64,000 bases of DNA from Georgenia ruanii (GCF_009193175.1 NZ_VUKE01000010.1:62001-126000), one strand, 5' to 3'. Counted from the first letter of the stretch, positions 1 to 12,416 are shown. The notes: generated by a model not told the origin, from the sequence alone. Translations and numbers: made by a program.

Positions 1-225
1 GTCGCTGATCTGGCCCTCGTCGAAGCGGCCCCGGATGGGCTCGTCCGGCGTGGGGGCGCTGGTCCCCGAGCGCTCGCCCTCGTCGAACCGCCCGTGCGGC
101 TGGCGGACCTCCTCGGCGAGCTCGGCGTCGCTGGCCTGGCCCTCGTCGAAGCGGCCCCGAGAGAGCGTGACGGGGGGCTCGGGTTCGTCAGCGGGAACAG
201 AGCGGGGGGTGGTGTCGTCACTCAT
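1..225 (-). CDS. Small acidic protein with GRFDEG repeats (3' end cut)
   Basis: The frame is open from an ATG at 225 to the window edge (75 residues), so the C-terminus is missing. GGAGGG lies a few bases before the start and supports it. The heptad-like motif GRFDEG(Q/E) occurs three times, separated by 18-22 residues rich in acidic residues and proline. No signal peptide or membrane segment is visible, so a soluble, probably disordered protein is likely. I do not recognise a family. It is transcribed in the same direction as the 398-592 gene but is separated from it by a 7-bp tandem repeat. Confidence 0.6.
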   Translation of the reverse strand, partial: MSDDTTPRSVPADEPEPPVTLSRGRFDEGQASDAELAEEVRQPHGRFDEGERSGTSAPTPDEPIRGRFDEGQISD

Positions 226-303
226 GGCGTCCCTCCGGTCGATCGGAGTGTGCGACTCGCCGTCCCGCCAAGTCTCCCGCTGGTGGCGCCCAGCGGCAAG
301 ATT

Positions 304-345
304 CGGCGGACGGCGGACGGCGGACGGCGGACGGCGGACGGCGGA
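304..345. repeat. 7-bp tandem repeat, six copies
   Basis: Six uninterrupted copies of CGGCGGA lie in the 172-base non-coding gap between two minus-strand genes. The gap holds nothing else that I can identify. The array is prone to slippage and may vary in length between strains. Confidence 0.8.
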
Positions 346-397
346 GACAGGACGACGGCGTGGCCGGAACCCCGACCACGCCGTCGCCGAATGGCGG

Positions 398-592
398 TCA
401 CTCGTCGCCGATGTGCTGGTCCGCGGCCGTCTGTCCCTTCTCGAGCTGCTCCTCGTACTTGCCGCCGGTGCGCTCGTTGAGGGCGTCCGTGCCGCGCTGC
501 AGCGCGTCGTCGCTCTTCTCCTCGCCCTTGTCGGTGTTGAGGAAGTCCTTGGCCTTCTCGCCGAGGTCCTTGGCCTTGTCGCCGATGCCCAT
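398..592 (-). CDS. Rv0909/MT0933-like small antitoxin-family protein
   Basis: This is a 64-residue, highly charged, helical protein beginning MGIGDKAKDLGEKAKDFL. A purine-rich site (GAAGGGACGAGGAC) precedes the ATG. The pattern of short amphipathic KAKD/EKAKDF segments followed by TGGKYEEQLEKG is typical of the actinobacterial MT0933_antitox family (Rv0909 in M. tuberculosis). That family is annotated as the antitoxin of a toxin-antitoxin pair, but many members have no toxin partner. No toxin-like gene is adjacent here, and a second family member lies at 2242-2523. The functional name should therefore be read as a family label only. Confidence 0.72.
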   Translation of the reverse strand: MGIGDKAKDLGEKAKDFLNTDKGEEKSDDALQRGTDALNERTGGKYEEQLEKGQTAADQHIGDE

Positions 593-793
593 GTCCTCGT
601 CCCTTCGTCGGCTGCGCACGCCGGCCGGCGCGGCCCTTCCAGGCTCCGTCCGGCCGAGCGGGCCCCGCAACCGCAGGGGAGGGGCCGGGGACCGGCCCTG
701 GCCCTGGCCGTAGCCCTGGCCCTCCGGCTGCGGGGCTCGCTCCGTTGTCCCGGCCCGTCCGCCGTCGTCCCATCGGCCCCTGCCCGCCCTGGT

Positions 794-799
794 TAGCCT
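794..799 (+). promoter_or_regulatory. -10 element of a predicted leaderless promoter (amidase)
   Basis: TAGCCT ends 6 nt before the ATG at 806 and no ribosome-binding site is present, which predicts transcription starting at or next to the start codon. Confidence 0.5.
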
Positions 800-805
800 C
801 GGGGC

Positions 806-2241
<1,436 letters not shown>

Positions 2242-2251
<10 letters not shown>

Positions 2252-2523
2252 GAGTCCCGGGCCCCGCCCGTCTTGCCGGCTGCGGGCCCGTCCGCCTGGG
2301 CGGCGCGCCGGTCGGCCTCGGTGCCGATGCGCTCGTCCGCTGCGTGGCGGCCCCGCTCCACCCGGTCGGTGTAGCGACCGCCCGTGAGCCGGTCGGCGAG
2401 CCCGGCCGCGCGGTCGAGGACGGCGTCGCTCACCTGCTCGGCCCGTTCGGTGCGCAGGGCCGCCTGCACCTTCTCGTTCTGGAACGCCTCCTTGGCCTTA
2501 CGGGCTAGGTCCTCGGCTGCCAT
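2242..2523 (-). CDS. Second Rv0909/MT0933-like small protein
   Basis: This 93-residue charged protein starts MAAEDLARKAKEAFQNEKVQ and carries the same KAK-helix then LTGGRYTDRVERG pattern as the protein at 398-592, followed by a longer, low-complexity C-terminal tail (about residues 62-93). The in-frame ORF extends further upstream, but the ATG at 2523 starts the conserved region and has a GGAAGGACC site just upstream. It belongs to the MT0933_antitox family by pattern. No toxin gene is adjacent. It overlaps the 3' end of the amidase gene by 10 bases in convergent orientation. Confidence 0.7.
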
Positions 2524-2657
2524 GTCGGTCCTTCCGGTCGGGCTCCTCACGCTAAGGCGACCCTCGACCGGGCGCACCCGGGATGGCGGTCACCCACGTC
2601 CGATGTGGGTGGTGTCGTCGACGATGGTCGACGTCGCCGACCCCAGGGGGAACCACC

Positions 2658-3410
2658 ATGATGAGCCACGCCCACGCCACCACCGGAGCCGCGGCCTGGC
2701 TCGCGGTGACCGCCACGGTGCCGTGGGCGCTGGGCTGGATGCCGCTGCCGCCGAGCGAGGTTCTGGCCGGGGCGGTGGTGACGGCGGGCGCCGCGCTGCT
2801 GCTGGACGCCGACCACCACGCCGGCACGATCGCCCGGTCGCTGCCGCCCGTGTCGCGGTGGGTCACCCGCGGCCTGGGCAAGCTCTCCGGCGGGCACCGT
2901 CACGCCACCCACTCCCTCGTGGGGGTGGTCGGGGCCGGGCTGCTCGCCCGGCTGCTGGCCGCGGTGCGCGTGCCGGTCGGGGGCGAGGAGTTCCAGCTGG
3001 GCGCCTGGTTCATCATCGTCCTGCTCGTCGCCTACGCGGCGAAGGCGCTGCGGCTGACGCGCGGCTGGCTCTCCTCGTGGGCCGTGTCCCTCGCGGCCGG
3101 CTCCGCCGCCACCTGGTTCGCCCCGGAGACGACGTGGTGGCTGCCGACGGCCGTGGTGCTCGGCTGCCTGTGCCACCTGGCCGGCGACGCGCTGACCTCC
3201 GAGGGGGTGCCGCTGCTGTGGCCGCTGCGCCCGGATCCCCTGGTCCCGACGCCCCTGTGGCGAAACAACGGCCACTTCGCCCTGCCCCTGCTCGGCAGCG
3301 CCGGCTCCAAGCGGGAGTGGGCGTTCGCCGCCGTGGTGGACCTCTACATCGTCTACGTCGTCGCCATGACGTCGATGCAGGGCGCGCACACCGTGATGGC
3401 GTCGCTCTGA
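2658..3410 (+). CDS. Membrane metal-dependent hydrolase (YdjM/LexA-binding family)
   Basis: The 250-residue integral membrane protein has about five hydrophobic segments. Conserved His/Asp clusters typical of the YdjM-like metal-dependent hydrolases are present: SHAHATTG near the N-terminus, DADHH about residue 50, GHRHATHS about 77-84, and [17 protein letters not shown] about 175-190. AGGGG at 2645-2650 supports the ATG at 2658 (the adjacent ATG at 2661 is equally possible). The enzymatic substrate of this family is unknown. It stands alone between a small charged protein and clpB. Confidence 0.8.
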   Translation: MMSHAHATTGAAAWLAVTATVPWALGWMPLPPSEVLAGAVVTAGAALLLDADHHAGTIARSLPPVSRWVTRGLGKLSGGHRHATHSLVGVVGAGLLARLLAAVRVPVGGEEFQLGAWFIIVLLVAYAAKALRLTRGWLSSWAVSLAAGSAATWFAPETTWWLPTAVVLGCLCHLAGDALTSEGVPLLWPLRPDPLVPTPLWRNNGHFALPLLGSAGSKREWAFAAVVDLYIVYVVAMTSMQGAHTVMASL

Positions 3411-3532
3411 TCCGCTGCGGCCACGCCTCCCGCCCGTGCTGACCGCACTGGCGCAGCCCCCGCCGGACGCCATCGGCGGCGACGCGGACCCCGCAGCAAC
3501 GACGCGCGCCTCGTCGGGCACGCGCCAACGAG

Positions 3533-3553
3533 GTTGAGTGGAATAGGCTCAAG
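3533..3553 (+). promoter_or_regulatory. HAIR-type operator (HspR binding site) of clpB
   Basis: GTTGAGT, 7 bases, then GCTCAAG form an inverted repeat that matches the HspR-associated inverted repeat CTTGAGT-N7-ACTCAAG except at the outer left base and the inner right base. It lies 52 bases before the clpB start. HspR represses dnaK and clpB operons in actinobacteria. No hspR gene is in the window. Confidence 0.8.
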
Positions 3554-3604
3554 TTTGGGAGAGTTGATCCAAGCAGTACTGCCCCGACCCGACCGGAGGT
3601 CCCT

Positions 3605-6271
<2,667 letters not shown>

Positions 6272-6305
6272 GCCCGGCCGCCGCTCATCGGGCGCGCCAC
6301 GACCA

Positions 6306-6339
6306 GGGGACCGCGTCAGCCGTAGCTGGCGCGGTCCCC
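6306..6339 (+). terminator. Hairpin downstream of clpB
   Basis: GGGGACCGCG...CGCGGTCCCC pair over 10 bp and the stem continues inward through CAGC/GCTG around a CGTA loop. There is no U-tract, which is common for GC-rich actinobacterial terminators. Confidence 0.65.
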
Positions 6340-6353
6340 ATGTCCTGTGCCAT

Positions 6354-6383
6354 GCCTGGCGACCGCTGCAGCGCTCGCCAGGC
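6354..6383 (+). terminator. Second hairpin downstream of clpB
   Basis: GCCTGGCGA and TCGCCAGGC form a 9-bp perfect stem with a 12-base loop, 15 bases after the first hairpin. It may back up termination before the next gene. Confidence 0.45.
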
Positions 6384-6439
6384 GTGGCTCCCGCGCTCGG
6401 GACGGGGAGCGCGGCGCCGGCCCGCGCCCGCTCCCGTGG

Positions 6440-6445
6440 CAGGCT
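6440..6445 (+). promoter_or_regulatory. -10 element of a predicted leaderless promoter (serine hydrolase)
   Basis: CAGGCT ends exactly 6 nt before the GTG at 6452, the same geometry as other leaderless candidates in this window. Confidence 0.4.
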
Positions 6446-6451
6446 GGGCGG

Positions 6452-7261
6452 GTGAGCAGCTTCGAGGCACTGCGTGACCTGGACTTCCCCGCCGGTGTCG
6501 TCGTGACGGACGCGGACGGCGTCGTCGCCACCTACGGCGAGACGACCACCGAGTTCCGCTGGGCGTCGGTGACCAAGCTGGTCTCCGCCTACGCCACGCT
6601 CGTCGCGGTGCGCCGCGGCCTGGTCGACCTCGACGCCCCGGCCGGCCCGCCCGGGTCGACGCTGCGCCACCTGCTCGCCCACGCCTCCGGCGTGCCGTTC
6701 GACTCCGGGGCCGTCCTCGCCCCGCCCGGCAAGCGCCGCATCTACTCCAACCTCGGCATCGAGCTCGCCGCCGAGCACGTGGCCGAGCACGTCGGCACCG
6801 ACTTCACCAGCTGGGCCGAGGAGACGGTCATCGACCCGCTCGGCATGTCCACCGTGCTCATCGAGGGCTCGCCCGCGCACGCCGCCACCGGGTCCGCCGA
6901 GGACCTCGCCCGGCTCGGCCGCGAGCTGCTCGCCCCCACGCTGCTCGACGGCGAGCTGTTCGCCGAGGCCACGACCGTGGAGTTCCCGGGGCTGTCCGGC
7001 GTGCTGCCGGGGTTCGGCCGCCAGGCGCACAACGACTGGGGCCTCGGGTTCGAGATCCGCGACCACAAGACCCCCCACTGGACCGGCGCGACGTCGTCGC
7101 CGCGCACCTTCGGCCACTTCGGCCAGTCCGGCAGCTTCCTGTGGGTCGACCCGGAGGCCCGCCTGGCGACGGCCTTCCTCGGCGCCAACCCCTTTGGGGA
7201 GTGGGCGGCGCACGTGTGGCCTCGCCTCACCGACGACATCCTCGCCCAGCACCGCCGGTAG
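6452..7261 (+). CDS. Serine hydrolase of the beta-lactamase/penicillin-binding fold
   Basis: The 269-residue protein carries the class C/DD-peptidase motifs S39-V-T-K42 (nucleophile and general base) and Y98-S-N100. A GHFGQSGS segment near residue 225 sits where the third (K/H)xG motif is expected. No signal peptide or lipobox is present, so it should act in the cytoplasm, probably as an esterase or small-molecule hydrolase rather than in cell-wall synthesis. It is shorter than typical class C enzymes (about 350-400). The GTG start was chosen because the leaderless -10 and the first conserved segment both fit it; an upstream ATG at 6347 would add a 35-residue low-complexity tail. Confidence 0.8.
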   Translation: MSSFEALRDLDFPAGVVVTDADGVVATYGETTTEFRWASVTKLVSAYATLVAVRRGLVDLDAPAGPPGSTLRHLLAHASGVPFDSGAVLAPPGKRRIYSNLGIELAAEHVAEHVGTDFTSWAEETVIDPLGMSTVLIEGSPAHAATGSAEDLARLGRELLAPTLLDGELFAEATTVEFPGLSGVLPGFGRQAHNDWGLGFEIRDHKTPHWTGATSSPRTFGHFGQSGSFLWVDPEARLATAFLGANPFGEWAAHVWPRLTDDILAQHRR

Positions 7262-7388
7262 GGCGGAGCGGCGCCGCGCGTGAGTGGCGCGGGTCACCAC
7301 GCGACGAACAGCAGGTGTCCGGCGCGACCGGCGGCGAGCCGCCCGGTGAAATCTTCTGGAACAGTCGGTAATACCGGTGGCCGGGCCG

Positions 7389-7417
7389 CTGACCTGCGCC
7401 GATGCTGCCCCTAGCGT
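7389..7417 (+). promoter_or_regulatory. Promoter of the Ugp-like operon
   Basis: CTGACC (7389-7394) and TAGCGT (7412-7417) are separated by 17 bases, a good -35/-10 pair for the main actinobacterial sigma factor, about 40 bases before the first permease gene. Confidence 0.5.
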
Positions 7418-7455
7418 GACTTCCGCACTCCTTCGAGAACGGAAGCCCCGCCCCG

Positions 7456-8439
7456 ATGACCACCCTCCTCACGCCCGCGCGCCGCCCGTCGGTCGCGCCG
7501 ACGGGAGCCGCCGCCGAGCCGCCCCCGAGGCGCCACCCACGCCCGCGCGGCCGGCGGCCGCTCGGCCGACGCCGGTCCACCTGGCTGGCGTTCCTCCTGC
7601 TGGCCGGTCCCAACCTCCTCCTGCTCCTCGTCTTCACCTACCGGCCCCTGCTGCTGAGCTTCTACTACTCCACCCTGCAGTGGAACGTCGGCTCCCGGAC
7701 GGCCCGCCCGGTGGGCCTGGGCAACTACGCCGAGTGGTGGCAGGACCCCGACACCCCCATGGTGCTGACCACCACGGCCGTGTTCACCCTCGCCACCGTC
7801 GGGGGCGCCCTGGTCCTCGGGTTGGGCCTGGCCCTCGTGCTCAACCGGCGAATGGCCGGTCGCGGGTTCGCCCGCTCGGTGGCCTTCGCGCCGTACGTGC
7901 TCTCCGGCATCGCCGTCGGCATGCTCTGGCTGTACATCTTCGACCCGCGCTACGGGCTGCTCTCCGTCGTGCTGGGCTGGTTCGGCGTCGCCTCGCCCGA
8001 CTGGTACAACAGCTCGCCCTGGGCGCTGATCATGCTGATCGTCGTCTACCTGTGGAAGAACCTCGGGTACGTCGCCCTCATCTACCTCGCCGGGCTGCAG
8101 GCGGTCCCGCGCGACCTGCTCGACGCCGCCGCGCTCGACGGCGCCAGCCGGGCCCGCGCGTTCCGCTCGATCGTGCTGCCGCTGCTGGGGCCGACGACGT
8201 TCTTCCTCGTCGTGACCCTGCTGCTCAGCTCGCTGCAGTCCTTCGACCTCGTCCAGGCCATGACCCAGGGCGGCCCCCTCGGCACGACGACCACGCTGAT
8301 GTACCAGATCTACGAGGAGGGCTTCGTCGTCGGTCGGGCCGGCTACGCCTCCGCCGTCGCCACCGTGCTGTTCCTCATCCTCCTGGCCATCACGGCGCTG
8401 CAGCTGCGCGTCACGGAGCGGAAGGTGCACTACGCATGA
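7456..8439 (+). CDS. Carbohydrate ABC transporter permease, UgpA/MalF type
   Basis: The 327-residue inner-membrane permease has a basic, Pro/Arg-rich N-terminal tail (about 1-40) and six predicted membrane helices starting about residue 42. The EAA loop that docks the ATPase reads DAAALDGASRARAF followed by IVLP at about 222-240. It forms the first half of a heterodimeric CUT1-family permease with the next gene, which overlaps its stop codon. The glycerophosphodiesterase at the end of the operon suggests glycerol-3-phosphate or glycerophosphodiesters as cargo, as in Ugp, but a sugar cannot be excluded. Confidence 0.9.
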   Translation: MTTLLTPARRPSVAPTGAAAEPPPRRHPRPRGRRPLGRRRSTWLAFLLLAGPNLLLLLVFTYRPLLLSFYYSTLQWNVGSRTARPVGLGNYAEWWQDPDTPMVLTTTAVFTLATVGGALVLGLGLALVLNRRMAGRGFARSVAFAPYVLSGIAVGMLWLYIFDPRYGLLSVVLGWFGVASPDWYNSSPWALIMLIVVYLWKNLGYVALIYLAGLQAVPRDLLDAAALDGASRARAFRSIVLPLLGPTTFFLVVTLLLSSLQSFDLVQAMTQGGPLGTTTTLMYQIYEEGFVVGRAGYASAVATVLFLILLAITALQLRVTERKVHYA

Positions 8440-9332
8440 GCCTCACCGCCCCGCCCCGCGACGCCCGGCCCGCCCCGGCGCTGCCCGGCCCGGACCGCCC
8501 CCGGCGGACGCGGCGCCGGGATGCCGGCCCGGGCCGCTACGCCGTCATGGTCCTGGCGGTCCTGGTCCTCGGCGTGCCGCTGCTGTGGATGCTGCTGGCC
8601 GGCTTCAAGCAGCCCGACGAGCTGTACACCGTGCCGCTGCGGTGGCTGCCGCACGGCCTCGACCTGTCCAACTACGCCGAGGCGACGTCCCTGGTGCCGA
8701 TGGGCACGATGTTCCTCAACTCCGTGGGCATCACCCTGGTCGGGGCGGCCGGGGAGATGCTCCTCGGGCTCGGCTGCGCCTACGCCCTGGTGTTCCTCGA
8801 CATCCCGTTCAAACGGGCGATCTTCGTCGCGGTGATCTTCACCCTGCTCATCCCGCAGCAGATCACGATCATCCCCAACTACACCCTCACCGCCGAGCTG
8901 GGGTGGATCAACACCTACCAGGGCATCATCGTGCCGGGCCTGTCCAGCGCCTTCGGCACCTTCCTGTTCCGCCAGCACTTCCTCACCCTGCCGGCGTCCA
9001 TCCTCGAGGCGGCCGAGCTCGACGGTGCGGGCCACTGGCGCAAGCTCTTCCAGTTCATCGTGCCGATGTCCGCCCCGACCATCGCCGCGGTGGGCGTCGT
9101 CTCCGTCGTCGGCAAGTGGAACGAGTACCTGTGGCCGTTCCTCGTCACCGACGACCCCGACAAGATGACGCTCCCGGTGGGCCTGACCCTCCTGCAGAAG
9201 GTCGACGGCATGCAGGACTGGGGCCTGCTCATGGCCGCCACCTCCCTGGTCACCTTGCCGATGGTCGTCGTCTTCCTCGTCCTCCAGCGCCGGCTCGTCT
9301 CCGGCCTCACCGCCGGCGCGGTCACCGGCTGA
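8436..9332 (+). CDS. Carbohydrate ABC transporter permease, UgpE/MalG type
   Basis: The 298-residue second permease subunit overlaps the previous gene in an ATGA (start and stop share bases), indicating translational coupling. It has an N-terminal Pro/Arg tail, six predicted helices, and the EAA loop EAAELDGAGHWRKLF followed by IVP at about 190-210. The MalG/UgpE branch is indicated by the KQPDELY periplasmic segment and the KWNEYLWPFLVT motif after the EAA loop. It works with the UgpA-like subunit and the binding protein downstream. No ATP-binding subunit is encoded in this operon. Confidence 0.9.
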   Translation: MSLTAPPRDARPAPALPGPDRPRRTRRRDAGPGRYAVMVLAVLVLGVPLLWMLLAGFKQPDELYTVPLRWLPHGLDLSNYAEATSLVPMGTMFLNSVGITLVGAAGEMLLGLGCAYALVFLDIPFKRAIFVAVIFTLLIPQQITIIPNYTLTAELGWINTYQGIIVPGLSSAFGTFLFRQHFLTLPASILEAAELDGAGHWRKLFQFIVPMSAPTIAAVGVVSVVGKWNEYLWPFLVTDDPDKMTLPVGLTLLQKVDGMQDWGLLMAATSLVTLPMVVVFLVLQRRLVSGLTAGAVTG

Positions 9333-9489
9333 CGCCCCTCGCGCCGGCCGGCCGCCGGATCCCGGGCACCGGCCCGACCCGTCCCCGGCCACGTCCCGGA
9401 CGCCGTCCCTCCCCGCGCCAGCTGGCCCGGCGCGCCCACCAACCCGTTTCCCCCGCACCTGTCAGTCCCCCACCACCAAGGAGCCATCC

Positions 9490-10878
9490 GTGCGCACGTC
9501 CCTCACCCGCCGTCCCTCCGGCCTCTGGGCCCCCTCCCGCCGGTCCGTCCTCCAGGCGGGCGGCCTCGGCGCCCTCGCCCTGACCCTCGCCGCCTGCGCC
9601 GGGCCCGCCGTGGGCGACGACGCCACCGCCGCGGACGAGGAGGAGAACGTCGACTGGGCCTCGATCACCCCGGCCGAGGAGATCACCTGGTGGAGCAACC
9701 ACCCCGGCGCCTCGAAGCCCATCGAGGAGGAGATCATCAAGCGCTTCAACGCCGAGCACCCCGAGATCACCGTCAAGCTCGTCACCGGCGGGGCCAACTA
9801 CGACGAGATCGCCCAGCGCTTCCAGGCCGCCTCGAGCACCGACAACCTCCCCGACCTGGTCATCGCCAGCGACGTGTGGTGGTTCCGGTACTTCATCAAC
9901 GGCCAGATCATGCCGCTGGACAAGGTCTTCGCCCACCTCGGCGTGGACACCGGCGACTTCGTCCCCACCCTCTACGGCGACTACGAGTTCGAGGGCCAGC
10001 ACTGGGCGGCCCCCTACGCCCGCTCGACGCCGCTCTTCTACTACAACAAGGACCTGTGGGCGAAGGCCGGCCTGCCCGACCGCGGCCCGAAGAACTGGGC
10101 CGAGCTGGAGGGCTGGGGCGAGCCGCTGCGCGGCGTGCTCCCCGACGGCGGCGCGCCGCTGGGGCTGGCCACCGGCACCTCCTGGGCGGCCTGGTGGTTC
10201 TCGAACATCCTGTGGGGCCACGGCGGCGCCTACAGCGACGAGTGGGCCGTCACGCTGGACACGCCCGAGGCGGTCGCGGCCGGCAACTACGTGCGCGACA
10301 TGTACCACGGCCCCAAGGCCTACGCCGCCGTGGGCACGGACACCAACGCCGACTTCGCCGCGGGCACCTTCGCCGCGCTCATCGGCTCCACCGGCTCCCT
10401 CAGCGGGCTGCTGGAGGCCAGCTCGTTCGAGCTGGGCACCGCGTTCCTGCCCGACGGCCCCAAGGGCCCGGGCCGGTACACCCCCACCGGCGGCACCGGC
10501 CTCGCCATCCCCGCCTCGCGGACGCCCGAGCAGCAGCTCGCCGCCGCGATGTTCCTCGCGTTCCTCACCAACGAGGAGAACACCTCGGAGTTCTCCAAGG
10601 GCACCGGGTACATGCCCGTGCGGACGTCGGCGATCGACGGGCCCATCATGGGTGAGGTGTACGCACAGACGCCGCAGTTCCGCACCTCGGTCGACCAGCT
10701 CACCGAGAAGACCCGCAGCCAGGACCGGTCCCGGGTGTTCGTGCCGTCCGGGGACAAGATCCTCACCGACGGGCTCGAGAAGATCGTCCTGCGGGGCACC
10801 GACGCCGAGACGGTCTGGGCCGAGGTCACCCCCCAGCTCGAGCGGGCCTTCTCCGACAACGTGGAGCCCTACCTGTGA
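9490..10878 (+). CDS. Lipoprotein substrate-binding protein of the Ugp-like ABC transporter
   Basis: The 462-residue family 1 extracellular binding protein starts with a GTG preceded by AAGGAG at a 6-base gap. The N-terminus has a twin-arginine motif (SRRSVLQAG, 16-24) and a lipobox ending LAAC with Cys36, so it should be exported by Tat or Sec, lipidated and anchored outside the membrane. The mature part shows the ITWWSNHPG opening and PYARSTPLFYYNKDLW segment of UgpB/MalE-type proteins. It delivers substrate to the two permeases upstream. Its stop overlaps the start of the glycerophosphodiesterase gene. Confidence 0.9.
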   Translation: MRTSLTRRPSGLWAPSRRSVLQAGGLGALALTLAACAGPAVGDDATAADEEENVDWASITPAEEITWWSNHPGASKPIEEEIIKRFNAEHPEITVKLVTGGANYDEIAQRFQAASSTDNLPDLVIASDVWWFRYFINGQIMPLDKVFAHLGVDTGDFVPTLYGDYEFEGQHWAAPYARSTPLFYYNKDLWAKAGLPDRGPKNWAELEGWGEPLRGVLPDGGAPLGLATGTSWAAWWFSNILWGHGGAYSDEWAVTLDTPEAVAAGNYVRDMYHGPKAYAAVGTDTNADFAAGTFAALIGSTGSLSGLLEASSFELGTAFLPDGPKGPGRYTPTGGTGLAIPASRTPEQQLAAAMFLAFLTNEENTSEFSKGTGYMPVRTSAIDGPIMGEVYAQTPQFRTSVDQLTEKTRSQDRSRVFVPSGDKILTDGLEKIVLRGTDAETVWAEVTPQLERAFSDNVEPYL

Positions 10879-11681
10879 CCGGCGCGACCACCGCCGGTGT
10901 CCCGGGCGCGGCCGCGCTGCCGGCCGTGCCCGGGGGCCCCCAGGAGGCCGCCCTGCCGCTGGTCGTCGCCCACCGGGGCAACTCCTCGGTGGCCCCGGAG
11001 AACACGCTCGTGGCCTTCGAGGCGGCGTGGCGGGCCGGCGCCGACCTCATCGAGGTCGACCTCCAGGTCACCCGGGACGGCGTCGCCGTCGTCATCCACA
11101 ACGACACGGTCGACGCCACCACCGACGGCGCGGGCCGGGTGGACGACCTCGACGCCGACGAGCTGCGCCGGCTCGACGCCGGCACCTGGTTCTCCCCGCG
11201 CTACCGCGGCGCCCGGGTGCCCACGGCGGTCGAGCTCTTCGCCTTCCTCGCCGAGCGGCCCGACCTCGGGCTGCTCGCCGAGTTCAAGGGCGCCTGGCAG
11301 CCGGAGGCGGCGCGGCAGGTCGCCGAGGAGATCGAGCGGGCCGGGCTGCACGACCGGGTCATCGTCCAGAGCTTCTGGACCGAGACGGTGGCGGCGCTGC
11401 GCGACGTCGCCCCCGACCTGCCCCGCGGCCTGCTGCTGGTGGACCTGCCCGAGGACCTCCTGGCGCTGTGCCGGGAGCTGCGGGTGATGACGGTCAACCC
11501 CGCGGGCACCCTGCTCGTCGACGAGCCCGGCCTGGTCGACGCCCTGCACGGGGAGGGGCTGCGGACGATGCCGTGGACCCTCAACGAGCCGGCGCACTGG
11601 GCCGCCGCCGTCGCCGCCGGCGTGGACGCGATCATCACCGACCGCCCCGACCGGCTGCGCGGCTGGCTCTCGGCCCGGTAG
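10875..11681 (+). CDS. Glycerophosphodiester phosphodiesterase (UgpQ-like)
   Basis: The 268-residue cytoplasmic enzyme hydrolyses glycerophosphodiesters to sn-glycerol-3-phosphate and an alcohol. Catalytic and metal-binding residues are all visible: H33-R-G, E42 (PENT), E60-V-D62, and H75 in VIHND (usual HD has one inserted Asn). The C-terminal AIITDRPDRL is also typical. The GTG start overlaps the TGA of the binding-protein gene (GTGA), so it is coupled to the transporter and probably processes what is imported. No signal peptide is present. Confidence 0.92.
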   Translation: MTGATTAGVPGAAALPAVPGGPQEAALPLVVAHRGNSSVAPENTLVAFEAAWRAGADLIEVDLQVTRDGVAVVIHNDTVDATTDGAGRVDDLDADELRRLDAGTWFSPRYRGARVPTAVELFAFLAERPDLGLLAEFKGAWQPEAARQVAEEIERAGLHDRVIVQSFWTETVAALRDVAPDLPRGLLLVDLPEDLLALCRELRVMTVNPAGTLLVDEPGLVDALHGEGLRTMPWTLNEPAHWAAAVAAGVDAIITDRPDRLRGWLSAR

Positions 11682-11686
11682 CGCGA

Positions 11687-11722
11687 CCGGGCCCGGGACG
11701 TCGCACGATGCCCCGGGCCCGG
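11687..11722 (+). terminator. Hairpin ending the Ugp-like operon
   Basis: CCGGGCCCGGG and CCCGGGCCCGG form an 11-bp stem with a 14-base loop directly after the phosphodiesterase stop codon. Confidence 0.6.
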
Positions 11723-11741
11723 CCACTGCCACACCCCGCCC

Positions 11742-12340
11742 ATGACGATGCCCGCCGCGCACGTGCCCCGGTTCTTCGTCCACCAGCACGTCACGCTGAT
11801 GGTCAACCGGTACGAGATCCTCGCCGCCAACCCCGACGGCACCCCCGGGCCGCTGCTGGCCTTCGCCCAGCAGAAGCGGGCGGCGCTGCGCGAGGAGGTC
11901 ACGTTCTACGCCGACCGGCAGCAGACCCGCCGCCTCTTCTCCTTCAAGGCCCGCAAGGTCGTCGACCTCGGCTCCGGCTACGACGTCCGGGACGACGCCG
12001 GTCGGCCCGTCGGGTTCTTCCGCAAGGACTCTCGCGCCAGCCTGCTGCGCTCGACCTGGCACGTCTCCGCGCACGGGCTGGAGGCCACCGGCCGGGAGCG
12101 CAGCGCTGCGGTGGCCCTCCTGCGCCGGGTCTGGGACCTCGTCCCCTACCTGGGGAGGTGTGGGTGCCCTTCGTCCTCCATGTCGACGTCGTCGACGCTG
12201 TGACCGGGCGGCCGGTGATGACCTCCGAGCGGCAGCTCGCGATCCGGGACCGGTACACCGTCACGGTGCCCGACGCGCGGCTCGACCTGCGCGTCGCCGC
12301 GTCCATGGCCGTGGCGCTGGACGCCCTGCAGGGCCGCTGA
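11742..12340 (+). pseudogene. LURP-one/tubby-like protein, interrupted by a frameshift
   Basis: The reading frame from ATG 11742 encodes a LURP-one-related protein (FFVHQHVTLMVNRYEIL..., VDLGSGYDVRDDAGRPVGFFRK) up to about residue 138. It then turns into non-homologous CGCPSSSMSTSSTL and stops at 12203. The expected continuation (EVWVPFVLHVDVV ... MAVALDALQGR) is in another frame and runs to 12340. One extra G in the GGGG run at 12152-12155 would join both parts into a roughly 199-residue protein of normal family length. This may be a real mutation or an error in a homopolymer. The family's function in bacteria is unknown. Confidence 0.75.
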
Positions 12341-12416
12341 CCGCGCCCGCCTCCCCCCGCGGCCACGGTGCCAGGCTGGTCACAGCCAGCATGGCGGTGT
12401 GGTCGTGGGGGTGGAA

